Of a stretch of DNA of 64,000 nt, positions 17,634-27,468 are shown piece after piece. Both the position numbers and the translations under genes were made by a program. The notes beneath the pieces are model-generated. The model saw only the letters and a program-made list of their open reading frames with translations, was not told where the DNA came from and ran no database searches. The stretch's first letter is position 1, and each line of letters opens with the position of its first letter. Source of the stretch: Paraburkholderia phosphatilytica (GTDB taxonomy: Bacteria > Pseudomonadota > Gammaproteobacteria > Burkholderiales > Burkholderiaceae). The stretch covers positions 1-64,000 of the forward strand of contig NZ_QQOA01000013.1 in NCBI RefSeq assembly GCF_003443895.1, given 5' to 3'.

Positions 17634-18410
17634 ATGATGCGAAAGCGGTTTATTGGATCGGCGCTGGCCGGTGCGATCGCGCTGTCGATGCTGCCAGGCA
17701 TCGCATCGGCGCAGGCGCAGGCCTTCACGAATTCGCCGGTCAACGTGTACGCAGGTCCCGCGCAGGACTACCCGGTCGTCGCGCAACTGCCTGACGGCAC
17801 ATCGGTCGGCGTGAACGGCTGCGTCGAAGGCTATACGTGGTGCGACGTGGAAGTGCCGGGCATGCGCGGCTGGGTGTATGGCGGCTCGCTGTCGTATCAG
17901 TACGAAGGCGGCGAAGTGCCGATCATGGGCTATGGACCTTCGCTCGGTCTGCCGATCGTCGTGTTTTCGATCGGCTCGTACTGGGGCGATTACTATCGCG
18001 ACCGGCCGTGGTATCACGACGAAGGGCGCTGGCGGAATCACCCGCCGCCTCCGCAGGGACCGCCGCCGGGCTATCGGCCGCCGGGCCCGGTGCCGGGACG
18101 CGGTGTGCCGCCTCAGGTGCATGGTGGTCCGCCGCCGCAGGAGTATCACGGCGGTCAGCAGCAGGAGTATCGCGGCGCGCCGCCGCAGGGGCAGCAATAC
18201 CACGGTGGGCCGCCTCCGGGGCAGCAACAGCAGTACCACGGTGGGCCGCAGCCGCAGCAGAACCATGGTGCGCCACCGCCTCAGCAGCAGTTCCATGGCG
18301 GACCAGCGCCCCAGGCGCAGCCGCATGGCGGACCGCAGCCTGAGCATGGCGGCGGCGGTGGTGGCGGCGGCCACGAGCCGGTGCGCCAGGAGAACGGCGG
18401 CAATCACTGA
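17634..18410 (+). CDS. Secreted SH3b-domain protein with Gly/Pro/Gln/His-rich tail
   Basis: A 258-residue exported protein. Signal peptide at ~1-27 (LAGAIALSMLPGIASAQA). Residues ~30-92 form a bacterial SH3 domain (SPVNVYAGPAQDYPVVAQLP, GYTWCDVEV, MRGWVYGGSLSYQ), which in this family binds cell-wall or protein ligands. From ~135 the chain is a low-complexity tail built of imperfect repeats around YHGGPPP and HGGPQP, ending in an eight-Gly run. The same type of tail is seen on small Burkholderia envelope proteins. GGGAGGG precedes the ATG; a strong hairpin follows. Role in the envelope is inferred. Confidence 0.78.
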   Translation: MMRKRFIGSALAGAIALSMLPGIASAQAQAFTNSPVNVYAGPAQDYPVVAQLPDGTSVGVNGCVEGYTWCDVEVPGMRGWVYGGSLSYQYEGGEVPIMGYGPSLGLPIVVFSIGSYWGDYYRDRPWYHDEGRWRNHPPPPQGPPPGYRPPGPVPGRGVPPQVHGGPPPQEYHGGQQQEYRGAPPQGQQYHGGPPPGQQQQYHGGPQPQQNHGAPPPQQQFHGGPAPQAQPHGGPQPEHGGGGGGGGHEPVRQENGGNH

Positions 18411-18466
18411 CGCTGTGCGCACCGCGCCATAACCAGGTGCGGCAGGCGCGGCAGATGCGCAAAGAG

Positions 18467-18501
18467 AACGGGGCGACCGGATGAGCGGCCGCCCCGTTTG
18501 T
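18467..18501 (+). terminator. Intrinsic terminator of the SH3b gene
   Basis: AACGGGGCG (18467-18475) pairs with CGCCCCGTT (18490-18498); TTTGTCT follows the stem. The distance from the stop codon (~57 bases) is normal. It may also act on the opposite strand for the solute-binding-protein gene ending at 18557. Confidence 0.65.
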
Positions 18502-18556
18502 CTGGTCGATGCGTTTGAAGCGCGGCACCTGAAGCGCGTGCCGCGCAATGGCATCG

Positions 18557-19345
18557 CTATTTCACCGGATCGAGCCCGGTCTTCACGACGTCATCCCGCG
18601 CAGCCGGCGAAGCGAGATACTCGAGCAGGGCCTTCGCTTCTTCCGGATGCTTCGCGCCCACCGGAATACCGCCCGCGAAGCGCGTGACCGACTGCACCTG
18701 CTCGGGAATCTTGCCGACGAATTCCGCGCCTTGCACCGGCAACAGTTCGCTCACCTGCTGGAAGCCCAGTTCGTACTGACCGTTCGCCACCACCGACGCC
18801 ACCGGGATCTTCGGCACCATCGTCGCGCGGCCTTTCATCTGGTCTTCGATGCCGAGCTTCTTGAACAGCTGCGCCTGGATATAGACGCCGCTCGCGCTGT
18901 CGGAATACGCCACCGACTTCGCATGCAGCAGCGTCTGGCGCAATGCATCGACGCTGCCGATATCGGGTTTCGGCGCGCCTGCTTTCACCGCCATGCCGAT
19001 GCGCGAATCCGCGAGTTCCACCCGCGAGCCGGGGATCACCTTGCCTTGCTTGATCAGATCGTCGAGCGCGTAGCCGACCATGATCACGACGTCCGCCTCC
19101 TCGCCACGCGCGAGCCGGTTCGGAATCGCCTCGGGCGCTTTGCCCATCGACGGTCCCCACGCGGCGACGAGCGTGTTGCCGCTTTCTTTCTCGTATGACG
19201 GCTGCAGCAGCTTGTAGGCGGCCGTGAAGCCGCCTGAATTCATCACGTGCAGATCGACAGCTTGAGCGCTAGCGGAGGCGAGCAGCGCAAGGACCGCAAG
19301 CGCGGTCGCAATCTTTCGTGACCACGATGTAGCAGGCATGTTCAT
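18557..19345 (-). CDS. ModA-like extracellular substrate-binding protein
   Basis: A 262-residue periplasmic protein with a Sec signal (IATALAVLALLASASAQAVD). The mature part has the two-lobed binding-protein pattern of the molybdate-binding group: LHVMNSGGFTAAYKLLQPSY at the start, ADVVIMVGYALDDL, and a C-terminal AGGIPVGAKHPEEAKALLEY. No permease or ATPase gene lies nearby, so it may be an orphan receptor or donate ligand to a distant ABC system. It lies 59 bases downstream of a LysR gene on the same strand and is probably its co-transcribed partner. Ligand unknown; anion binding is a guess from the family. Confidence 0.78.
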   Translation of the reverse strand: MNMPATSWSRKIATALAVLALLASASAQAVDLHVMNSGGFTAAYKLLQPSYEKESGNTLVAAWGPSMGKAPEAIPNRLARGEEADVVIMVGYALDDLIKQGKVIPGSRVELADSRIGMAVKAGAPKPDIGSVDALRQTLLHAKSVAYSDSASGVYIQAQLFKKLGIEDQMKGRATMVPKIPVASVVANGQYELGFQQVSELLPVQGAEFVGKIPEQVQSVTRFAGGIPVGAKHPEEAKALLEYLASPAARDDVVKTGLDPVK

Positions 19346-19404
19346 GAGCCGATGTCTCCGTGTGTTGTCGTGAATCGTGAATCGAATGGAATCGGACAGA
19401 ACCG

Positions 19405-20277
19405 CTAGCCTCGCACAATTCGCAGGAACTGCTCAAGACATGGATTGCGGCTATCGGTCTTCCACACCAGCAGTTGCTCGATGGTGGGCGCATTCGCGAG
19501 CGGCCTGAACACGACGCCCGCGAACTGCGACTTGCGCATCGACGCCGGCACCAGCGCGACGCCGACGCCTTCGTCGACGAGGCTCAGCACCGTCTGCTGA
19601 AGCTGCACCTCGAAGCGGATGTCGGGCTCGAAGCCGCCCGCGCGGCAATGCTCGACGATGGCCGAGCGCAGCGTGGGCGCAACCTCTTCGACCGCCATCA
19701 CGAACGGCTCGCCGGCCAGTTTCGCAATGTCGAGCCGCCTTGCTCGTGCACGCGGATGCGCGCGCGACAGCGCCACGCACAGCGGCTCGCGCAGAATGGT
19801 CTGCGTGACGAGGCGGCGATCCTGTGCGCCCGGAAACATGATGGCGGCATCGATCTCGCCGTCGAGCACCTTCGCTGCGAGATCGTTCGACACCACTTCG
19901 CGCAGTTGCAGCGTCACGTCCGGATGCGCGGCGCCGAATGCGCGCGCATAGCCCGGCACGACGCTGTACGCAGCGCACATCGTGAAGCCGATCGTGAGCC
20001 GGCCGATGTCGCCATGTGCGGCCGCCTGCGCGTTCGCCGCCGCCTGGCCGAGCGATGCGAGGATCGCCTTCGCATCCGCATAGAACTGCTCGCCCGCAAC
20101 CGTCAGCGTGACGTTGCGCGGATTGCGCTCGACGAGCGTCACGCCGAGCGACGCCTCGAGCGCGGCAAGCTGGCGGCTCAGCGGCGGTTGCGACAGGTTC
20201 AGCAGCGCCGCCGCGCGGCCGAAATGGCGCGTCTCGGCGAGTGTCACGAAATAGCGTAGCGGTTTGATGTCGAGCAT
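19405..20277 (-). CDS. LysR-family transcriptional regulator
   Basis: A 290-residue LTTR. The N-terminal winged HTH is MLDIKPLRYFVTLAETRHFG, followed by AAALLNLSQPPLSRQLAALE (recognition helix) and ERNPRNVTLT. Residues ~90-290 are the periplasmic-binding-protein-like effector domain (GRLTIGFTMCAAYSVVPGYA). The sequence type is that of CbnR/BenM-like activators responding to aromatic or related acids. It diverges from an AEC exporter gene 143 bp away and precedes the solute-binding gene, so either or both may be targets. Confidence 0.88.
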   Translation of the reverse strand: MLDIKPLRYFVTLAETRHFGRAAALLNLSQPPLSRQLAALEASLGVTLVERNPRNVTLTVAGEQFYADAKAILASLGQAAANAQAAAHGDIGRLTIGFTMCAAYSVVPGYARAFGAAHPDVTLQLREVVSNDLAAKVLDGEIDAAIMFPGAQDRRLVTQTILREPLCVALSRAHPRARARRLDIAKLAGEPFVMAVEEVAPTLRSAIVEHCRAGGFEPDIRFEVQLQQTVLSLVDEGVGVALVPASMRKSQFAGVVFRPLANAPTIEQLLVWKTDSRNPCLEQFLRIVRG

Positions 20278-20420
20278 GGCGGCACGCGCGTGTATCGATG
20301 TTGTGCAGCGCTGTTTTTCAACGATGCAGAAAAGGTATGGATAAGACCTGAAAACGGAATTGGATTGTATCGCTGGTAAGCGTTACCGTAGATGCTCCTC
20401 GCCACCTTGCACCTGCTACC

Positions 20421-21377
20421 GTGTTTTCGACGTTCACCATCCTGCTGCCCGTATTCGGCCTGATTTTCGCGGGCTTCGTGTGCCGCCGCCGCGGCCTGCT
20501 CGGTCACACCGCCGCATCGGAGCTGAACAAGTTCGTCGTGTGGCTGGCGCTGCCCGCGCTGCTGTTCGACATCATGGCGCACGCCACCTGGCAGCAGCTC
20601 GATCAGCCCGCGTTCATCGCCACGTTCTCGATTGCGTGCGCGGCGCTGTTCGTGCTGACGCTCGTCGCACGGCTGATGGGCGGCCGGCATCTGGCGGACG
20701 CGAGCGTCGATGCGATCGCGGCGTCGTATCCGAACACCGGTTATATCGGCTTTCCGCTGTGCATGATCCTGTTCGGCACCGCGAGCCTCACGCCGACGAC
20801 CATCGCGACGATCCTGGTTGCGTGCGTGCTGTTCTCCGGCGCGATCGTGCTGATCGAAGTGGGGCTGCAGACCGAACGCGCGCCGCACAAGCTCGGCCTC
20901 AAAGTGCTCGCGGCGCTGCTGCGCAATCCGCTGATCGTGTCGCCGATCGTCGGCGCGCTGTTCGCCGCGACGCATCTGCCGGTGCCGCAGAGCGCGGAGA
21001 CCTTCCTCAAGTTGCTGGGTGGCGCGGCGAGCCCGTGTGCGCTCGTGAGCCTCGGGCTCTTTCTCGCGGAGAAGCGTTCGAGCGACCGGCCCGCGCGCCC
21101 CACCACGCAACGCGATTCATTCGTGCTGACCGCGGTGAAACTGTTCGTGCAGCCCGCGCTGACGTGGTGGCTCGCGGCGCGCGTGTTCGCGCTGCCGCTC
21201 GCACTGGTGGAGATGGCGGTGGTGCTGGCCGCCTTGCCGACCGGCACCGGGCCGTACATGCTCGCCGAGTTCTACCGGCGCGAAGCGGACGTCACATCCC
21301 GCACCATCCTGCTCTCGACGATCGGCTCGCTCGTCACGTTATCGGCGTTGCTGCTGTTCGTGCGGCATCCCGGCTGA
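20421..21377 (+). CDS. AEC-family (auxin efflux carrier-like) transporter
   Basis: A 318-residue membrane protein with about ten helices, from a GTG start. The N-terminus TILLPVFGLIFAGFVCRRRG and ELNKFVVWLALPALLF are typical of bacterial AEC/malonate-type carriers, as is the inverted-repeat architecture with YPNTGYIGFPL in the first half and AALPTGTGPYMLAEFY in the second. Members export or import small carboxylates. The divergent LysR gene is the likely regulator. No strong Shine-Dalgarno is visible before GTG, which lowers certainty in the exact start. Confidence 0.83.
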   Translation: MFSTFTILLPVFGLIFAGFVCRRRGLLGHTAASELNKFVVWLALPALLFDIMAHATWQQLDQPAFIATFSIACAALFVLTLVARLMGGRHLADASVDAIAASYPNTGYIGFPLCMILFGTASLTPTTIATILVACVLFSGAIVLIEVGLQTERAPHKLGLKVLAALLRNPLIVSPIVGALFAATHLPVPQSAETFLKLLGGAASPCALVSLGLFLAEKRSSDRPARPTTQRDSFVLTAVKLFVQPALTWWLAARVFALPLALVEMAVVLAALPTGTGPYMLAEFYRREADVTSRTILLSTIGSLVTLSALLLFVRHPG

Positions 21378-21418
21378 TCATCGGCGCGACGAAGCGCAAA
21401 ATGCAAAGCACACCGCGC

Positions 21419-23080
21419 TCACGAAGTCGCGCACGTATAGCTGCTCGCCTGGTTCAGATTGCCCTTGCCGAGATAGCGCGGAAATGCCGGATAACGGCAG
21501 AGCGGCCGCGTGCGGCCGTTGGTGCTTTGCGCGATATCGGTCACGAGCAGGGTTTCCGGCGCGATGCCGTGCGTGACCCAGTCGTCGAGCGCGCCGAGCA
21601 GATCCACCGACGGAATGAACACGCCGTTGCCGTGCTGGAAGCCCGGCACCATGTAGAGCCGCATGAAACTCTCCACCCGCTCTTCGCCATAACGCGCGAT
21701 GAGACCGTTGTAGTAAGCAATGGTCTGGTTCGGGCTGATCACTTCGTCGGCCAGGCCTTGCAGCGTGATCAGCTTGCCGCCGCGCGAGAGGTAGCGCGAG
21801 ATGTCGGGATTCATCGCGCCGATCGTCGCCGATAGCGTGAAGAGCCGTTGCTGGTAGCGGCCAGGATGCATGATGTCGAAGTTCGACGAATCGAACGTCG
21901 GGTCATGCGTGACGAAGTATTTGATGTAGGCATCGCCCTGCGCGAACAGATAGCCGTTCGGCACGAACGCCGGCTGCGGCAGCCGCTCCGACGAATGCGC
22001 GAGCCCCAGCATGCTGGTGAAGCGCGTGCCCTGAAACACGTTGTAGCCGCGATAGCTGTCCGTATTCCACGCCAGCGCGTAAGGCAGATGCAGGCCGTCG
22101 CGCAGCGCTTCGAGGGTGGCGAGTTGCGGCGGCGTCAGGCAGTCCTCTGAAGATGAGGGCGGATTCTGCGACGCCGGGCAACGCAGCGACGCGATGATCT
22201 CCGGTTCCTTCGCGCGGCACGCTTCGACATTGCTGATGAGGCCATCGGCGGCGCCATCGAGCGCATCGCACACCTGCATCGTGCGTTCGTACACGTGTTC
22301 GAGCAGTTGCGGCGACACATAACCGCCGTGCGTGCGGTATTCGTCCTGTCCTACCTCCACGCCCAGCAGCCGCACGCCGGAGAAGTTCAGCGCGGGTGCG
22401 TTCGCGATCACGCCGTCGTAGTCGTCGGGGTAGCGCTGGATCACCGTGTAGCCTTCGCGGCCGCCCGTCGAGCCTCCGGCGAAGTACATGTGTTCCGGCG
22501 GGCGTCCGTAGCCGCGCACGATCAGCGCGAGCGCCACGTCGTGCGCTTTCTTCAGGTGCGCGTAGCCGAAGTTGGTGACCGCTTCGTCGAGCAGCCCGAA
22601 GTTCGCTTGCGACGAGCTGCCGTTGTGGCCCGAGTCGTCGCCGAAGGTCGCATAGCCGCGCGCGAGCGGCGCGCGATCCGGCGAAAACGGCACCGGTCCT
22701 GTGCCTGTCACGACGACCCCGCTGTAACCGCCGCCGCCGAATTGCAGCGCGCGGCCGTTCCAGCGGCTCGGCAGGTTCAGCTCGAATCGGATGTCCGGCG
22801 TGCCGGCGGTCTGCGCGCGGATCACGCCGGTCAGGCGGCAGTAGTCGCCGTTGAGGTTGTTGGTCGCGATCGCGGAGATCATCGTGGCCGTCTGCACGAG
22901 CGCGCCGTTGGTCGGCAGGCCGATGCTCGCGGCCGGCAGCAGCACGCCCGCGAGGTCGGTGCAGTGCAGCGGCAGAGGTGGCGCGTGCTGGGCGGAAGCG
23001 TGGCCGCTGGCGGTCAGTGCCGATGCCGCGAAGCCGATCGCCTTGAGTGCTTCGAAAGCGCTGCCGCCCCGCCGGATCAT
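21419..23080 (-). CDS. Tannase/feruloyl-esterase-family protein lacking the family disulfide
   Basis: A 553-residue exported alpha/beta hydrolase (signal peptide ~1-31, AASALTASGHASAQ). Catalytic features: Ser in YFAGGSTGGREGYT, acid in LQGLADEVISP, His in VPGFQHGNGV. In the tannase family the Ser and His are each next to a Cys (G-C-S-T-G-G and G-H-C) joined in the CS-D-HC disulfide; here both positions are Gly or absent, a coordinated loss. Other Cys pairs remain (PLHCTDLAG, DYCRLTG, CDALDG). Its ATG overlaps the stop of the acyltransferase gene in an ATGA, so translation is coupled. It probably cleaves aryl or other esters; the substrate is open. Confidence 0.85.
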   Translation of the reverse strand: MIRRGGSAFEALKAIGFAASALTASGHASAQHAPPLPLHCTDLAGVLLPAASIGLPTNGALVQTATMISAIATNNLNGDYCRLTGVIRAQTAGTPDIRFELNLPSRWNGRALQFGGGGYSGVVVTGTGPVPFSPDRAPLARGYATFGDDSGHNGSSSQANFGLLDEAVTNFGYAHLKKAHDVALALIVRGYGRPPEHMYFAGGSTGGREGYTVIQRYPDDYDGVIANAPALNFSGVRLLGVEVGQDEYRTHGGYVSPQLLEHVYERTMQVCDALDGAADGLISNVEACRAKEPEIIASLRCPASQNPPSSSEDCLTPPQLATLEALRDGLHLPYALAWNTDSYRGYNVFQGTRFTSMLGLAHSSERLPQPAFVPNGYLFAQGDAYIKYFVTHDPTFDSSNFDIMHPGRYQQRLFTLSATIGAMNPDISRYLSRGGKLITLQGLADEVISPNQTIAYYNGLIARYGEERVESFMRLYMVPGFQHGNGVFIPSVDLLGALDDWVTHGIAPETLLVTDIAQSTNGRTRPLCRYPAFPRYLGKGNLNQASSYTCATS

Positions 23081-24186
23081 CCGACGCCGGCGCCGTTGAC
23101 GGCCGCGCGCGCCTTCTGCTGGCCGAGCATGCCGCGCCAGGCCTTCGCGAGCATCAGCGTCGCGCCGATGGCGACGAAGTCGCCGGCGAGCGCCGCCGCG
23201 AAGGCCGCGCCGCCGTGCAGCGCGCGCGGCGTCGCGGTGTCGACGAGCACCGAGATCAGCGTCCCGCCGACGAAGCAGACAAGCCCCGTGCGGCCCACGG
23301 TCACGACCGACGGCAGCCATGCCGCGAGCTTTGCGATCGTGCCGCGATGGACGAAATACGCCGCCACCATCGCGATTGCGATGAAGTTGACGACGCGGGA
23401 AAACGCCAGATGCTGCTTCATGGGCCCAGGCAACGGTTGAGTCAGAACGAACAGCTTCACGGCCGCGAAGGCCGCCACGGCTGCGAACGCCATCCAGACC
23501 AGCCAGCGCGCGGTGTCCGACGCCTTGAAACTGGCCGGCAACGGATGCAGCCGGCTCAGCATGCCGAGCACGAACATCAGTTGCCATGCGAACGGATTGA
23601 ACGACCAGCTGGCCACGTCGTTCGCGCTGAACAGTGCGGCAAGCTGCGGCGCGAGCGCCCAGATCAGCAGGCTGCAGGTCAGCGCGGCGAACGGCGCGCG
23701 GCGTGCAAGCGGCACCGCCGCCGGCACGCACAGCGCAAATATGACATACATCGGCAGCACGCTCGACAGATACGGCTGACGCGTCAGGAACAGGACGTGG
23801 AATGTCTCGCGTACCGGGTGCATCGCGAACAGCGCCCAGCCGCTCTCGTCGGCGGCGGGCTGGTTCAGGTGCAGCAGCGCAAGTAGCGCGCCGGACAGCA
23901 GCGTCAGCACGGCGGTCAGCAGGTACGCGCGGTAGATTTCCCAACTGCGCCGGAAGAACCGCCCTTTCGCGGCGGTGACGCCGCGATGCGCAAGCACGGT
24001 CATATAGGCCGCCGCCGAAGCGTAGCCGCCAAGAAACACGAACACCTCGGCGGAATCGCACAACGCGTAGGTGTGCAGCATCACGTGCGACAGCGCGCTG
24101 CCGGGAATGTGATCGAGCACGATCACGATCAGCACGAGGCCGCGGAAAAAGTCGACTTCGATCGAACGCCCCTGACGGGAATCCAT
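23077..24186 (-). CDS. OpgC-like membrane acyltransferase
   Basis: A 369-residue inner-membrane protein with about ten helices. The N-terminus RSIEVDFFRGLVLIVIVLDH carries the conserved D-x-x-R-G and the H of OpgC, then LSHVMLHTYALCDSAEVFVF and the G-G-Y-x-x-A motif. OpgC transfers succinyl groups to periplasmic glucans; other members acylate different envelope glycans. Start at 24186 (MDSRQGRS). The next gene is a secreted tannase-type esterase overlapping by four bases, which suggests an acylate/deacylate pair working on the same envelope or extracellular polymer. That link is inference from coupling. Confidence 0.82.
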   Translation of the reverse strand: MDSRQGRSIEVDFFRGLVLIVIVLDHIPGSALSHVMLHTYALCDSAEVFVFLGGYASAAAYMTVLAHRGVTAAKGRFFRRSWEIYRAYLLTAVLTLLSGALLALLHLNQPAADESGWALFAMHPVRETFHVLFLTRQPYLSSVLPMYVIFALCVPAAVPLARRAPFAALTCSLLIWALAPQLAALFSANDVASWSFNPFAWQLMFVLGMLSRLHPLPASFKASDTARWLVWMAFAAVAAFAAVKLFVLTQPLPGPMKQHLAFSRVVNFIAIAMVAAYFVHRGTIAKLAAWLPSVVTVGRTGLVCFVGGTLISVLVDTATPRALHGGAAFAAALAGDFVAIGATLMLAKAWRGMLGQQKARAAVNGAGVG

Positions 24187-24565
24187 GTAGTCCTCGCAGG
24201 CATGCCGGCCGCATGGATCAACCACGTTGGCCGGTGAATGAAAGGTGAGGCAGGCAACTCGACAGGCTCGTCGCGCCGCCTCTCGTCCTACGAGTTAACC
24301 CCGCATGCAACGTTCCCCGTTCGATGCGCGCTCAACCCTTTAAATGCGCTTTATGGTCGGGTTGCCATCTGGCTGCCATCGGCGTGTCAGCTTCGGACGG
24401 TTTCGGCGCCGTCCGCCGGATCGCGCGATGCGATGCCAGGATGCTTGCCATGCGTCCGGGGATTTTGGTCCGGCCCCTTGCCGCGACGTGTATCATTCGT
24501 CCGCCGCCGCTGCCCTGACGGGCGTGGCCGCCATTTCACCGTGTCCCCCGTGATTCCCAGCCCCG
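24187..24565. other. Intergenic interval upstream of prfC
   Basis: Divergent promoter space between the OpgC-like gene and prfC. No coding region is convincing: reading frames here lack normal codon bias. No strong palindrome or promoter pair was identified. Confidence 0.4.
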
Positions 24566-26167
<1,602 letters not shown>

Positions 26168-26179
26168 CGTAACGAGAGC

Positions 26180-26200
26180 GAGGCTGCGGAATGCAGCCTC
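26180..26200. terminator. Weak hairpin between convergent prfC and the effector-like gene
   Basis: GAGGCTGC (26180-26187) and GCAGCCTC (26193-26200) form an 8-bp stem with a 5-base loop, 12 bases after the prfC stop. No T-run on either side, so it is a weak candidate. Confidence 0.4.
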
Positions 26201-26211
26201 AATCTGCAGCG

Positions 26212-27375
26212 TCAATCCGGAATCGGAAAGCGCCGCTTCAAGTCCATCATCAGCAGTCGTTTGCTTGCATCGGCGGGCTTGTTCTGCGCGCGAAGCAGGT
26301 TGTCGGCCAGACCGGCGATCTTGTCGAGCTTCGCGTCGCCATTCGTTTCGGACGCGATGCCCGGCACGTCGGGATGGTTCGCGATCGCGCCCGATACCCA
26401 GTCGTGAAGACCGGCTGAAACGTCTTTGGCGGGCGCCGGCTTGCCGTATCCCATCTCCGCGCGCATCGCGAGTTGCGCCTGCGACATCGTTGGTCCGATC
26501 CTCGCGATCGGCACCAGCCCCACTTTCGAGATCGCGCCAGGGTTGATCTTCTGTTCGCCGTCGTCGCTCTTGATGAAGTCGCCGTTGCCGACGTGCGACT
26601 GGTGATTCGCCGAATCCCACGCGATGCGGTTGACGTTGTGCGCTTCCTGCAAGCCTGCCCGCTTCGGCACGACGACCGCGAACATCACGTTGTTGCGGTC
26701 GGGCATCACGTAGCTGTCGGTGGGGTGATTGGTCGTATAGAGGCCTGGCCCATCGATGTTCATGCCCGCCACGCCGCCGCCCTTGCCCTGATGCTTGTCG
26801 GCGGAAAAGCCTTCCTTGCGCAGCGACTCCACGTTGTCTTCTGACGTGACGTGATAGCCGAACACGTCGATCGGGCCGTGCGTCGCCTTCAGCTGGTGGT
26901 TGATCGCCGTTTCGATGTGGGCGGCTTCTTCGCTCGACGGAAGATGCGACAGCATCGGCAGCCCGGGAATGTCGACGACCTTGCCGCCCAGCGGCGCGGC
27001 GTCGGCACGCGTCGCGTGAGAGACCGCGTGCGTGCCCTGCGCGCCCGTGATCGACGAGTCGCCGTGGGCGACAGGCTGTTCCAGCGCGTGATCGTCCTTG
27101 CGTTCAGTTCGGGCAGGCAGATCGGCGGTCAGTCTGAACTTCTTCGCCGACGGTTGAGCGACGGTGGCATCTTCCGGCGACCGGCTCCGCGTACGCGAAA
27201 GATTCAGCAGACCCGACAACGCCTGCACCGGCTGCTGCCGCGACGGCGCGGTGTCGACCACCCGCCCTTGTTCGGGTTGCCGTTCGGATGGCTGGATCGA
27301 AGCGTCTTGAGGCGGAGTCGTGTGATCGGTGCGCAGCATCGTCGCCACCCTGTGGGCGAATAGGTGTCGATGCAT
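26212..27375 (-). CDS. Putative PARP-like ADP-ribosyltransferase, candidate type III effector
   Basis: A 387-residue soluble protein of two parts. Residues ~1-140 are Ser/Thr/Pro/Arg-rich and look disordered (LNLSRTRSRSPEDAT), as in many secreted effectors. Residues ~165-260 resemble the PARP/diphtheria-type ADP-ribosyltransferase core: FGYHVTSEDNVESL at ~172-185 (H-x-T, NAD-binding His ~175), a Gly-rich stretch, DGPGLYTTNHPTDSYV (second-motif Tyr ~213), then NNVMFAVVVP like the following PARP strand. The third catalytic residue could not be placed. A hrpII-type box lies 36 bases before the ATG; ATG 27339 (AGGGTGG upstream) may be the true start if transcription begins near the first ATG. The domain call is by motif, not by search. 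Confidence 0.6.
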   Translation of the reverse strand: MHRHLFAHRVATMLRTDHTTPPQDASIQPSERQPEQGRVVDTAPSRQQPVQALSGLLNLSRTRSRSPEDATVAQPSAKKFRLTADLPARTERKDDHALEQPVAHGDSSITGAQGTHAVSHATRADAAPLGGKVVDIPGLPMLSHLPSSEEAAHIETAINHQLKATHGPIDVFGYHVTSEDNVESLRKEGFSADKHQGKGGGVAGMNIDGPGLYTTNHPTDSYVMPDRNNVMFAVVVPKRAGLQEAHNVNRIAWDSANHQSHVGNGDFIKSDDGEQKINPGAISKVGLVPIARIGPTMSQAQLAMRAEMGYGKPAPAKDVSAGLHDWVSGAIANHPDVPGIASETNGDAKLDKIAGLADNLLRAQNKPADASKRLLMMDLKRRFPIPD

Positions 27376-27411
27376 TGTGAAGCCCCGGCCGACGCAGCGG
27401 AGCGACACATG

Positions 27412-27435
27412 CGAACCGGTCTGCGCGCACCCGAA
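27412..27435 (-). promoter_or_regulatory. hrpII-box-like element TTCG-N16-TTCG
   Basis: On the minus strand TTCG (27435-27432) and TTCG (27415-27412) are separated by exactly 16 bases. This is the hrpII box recognised by HrpB-type AraC activators of type III secretion genes in Ralstonia and Burkholderia. A CACAAT (Y-A-N3-T) -10-like hexamer follows 33 bases later, close to the usual 30-32. It faces the ADP-ribosyltransferase-like gene. Exact geometry is seen; regulator binding is inferred. Confidence 0.6.
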
Positions 27436-27468
27436 GCTTTCGCGAGCCGCGCGGGCGGGCTGGCGACA

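Noticed and set aside
17634..18410. The Gly/Pro/Gln repeats as a possible CRISPR or VNTR array
   Set aside because: They are in-frame protein repeats of uneven length within a clear exported protein.
21419..24214. One 931-codon open frame covering both the esterase and acyltransferase region
   Set aside because: The N-terminal half is an out-of-frame reading of the OpgC-like gene; the esterase really starts at 23080 with its signal peptide.
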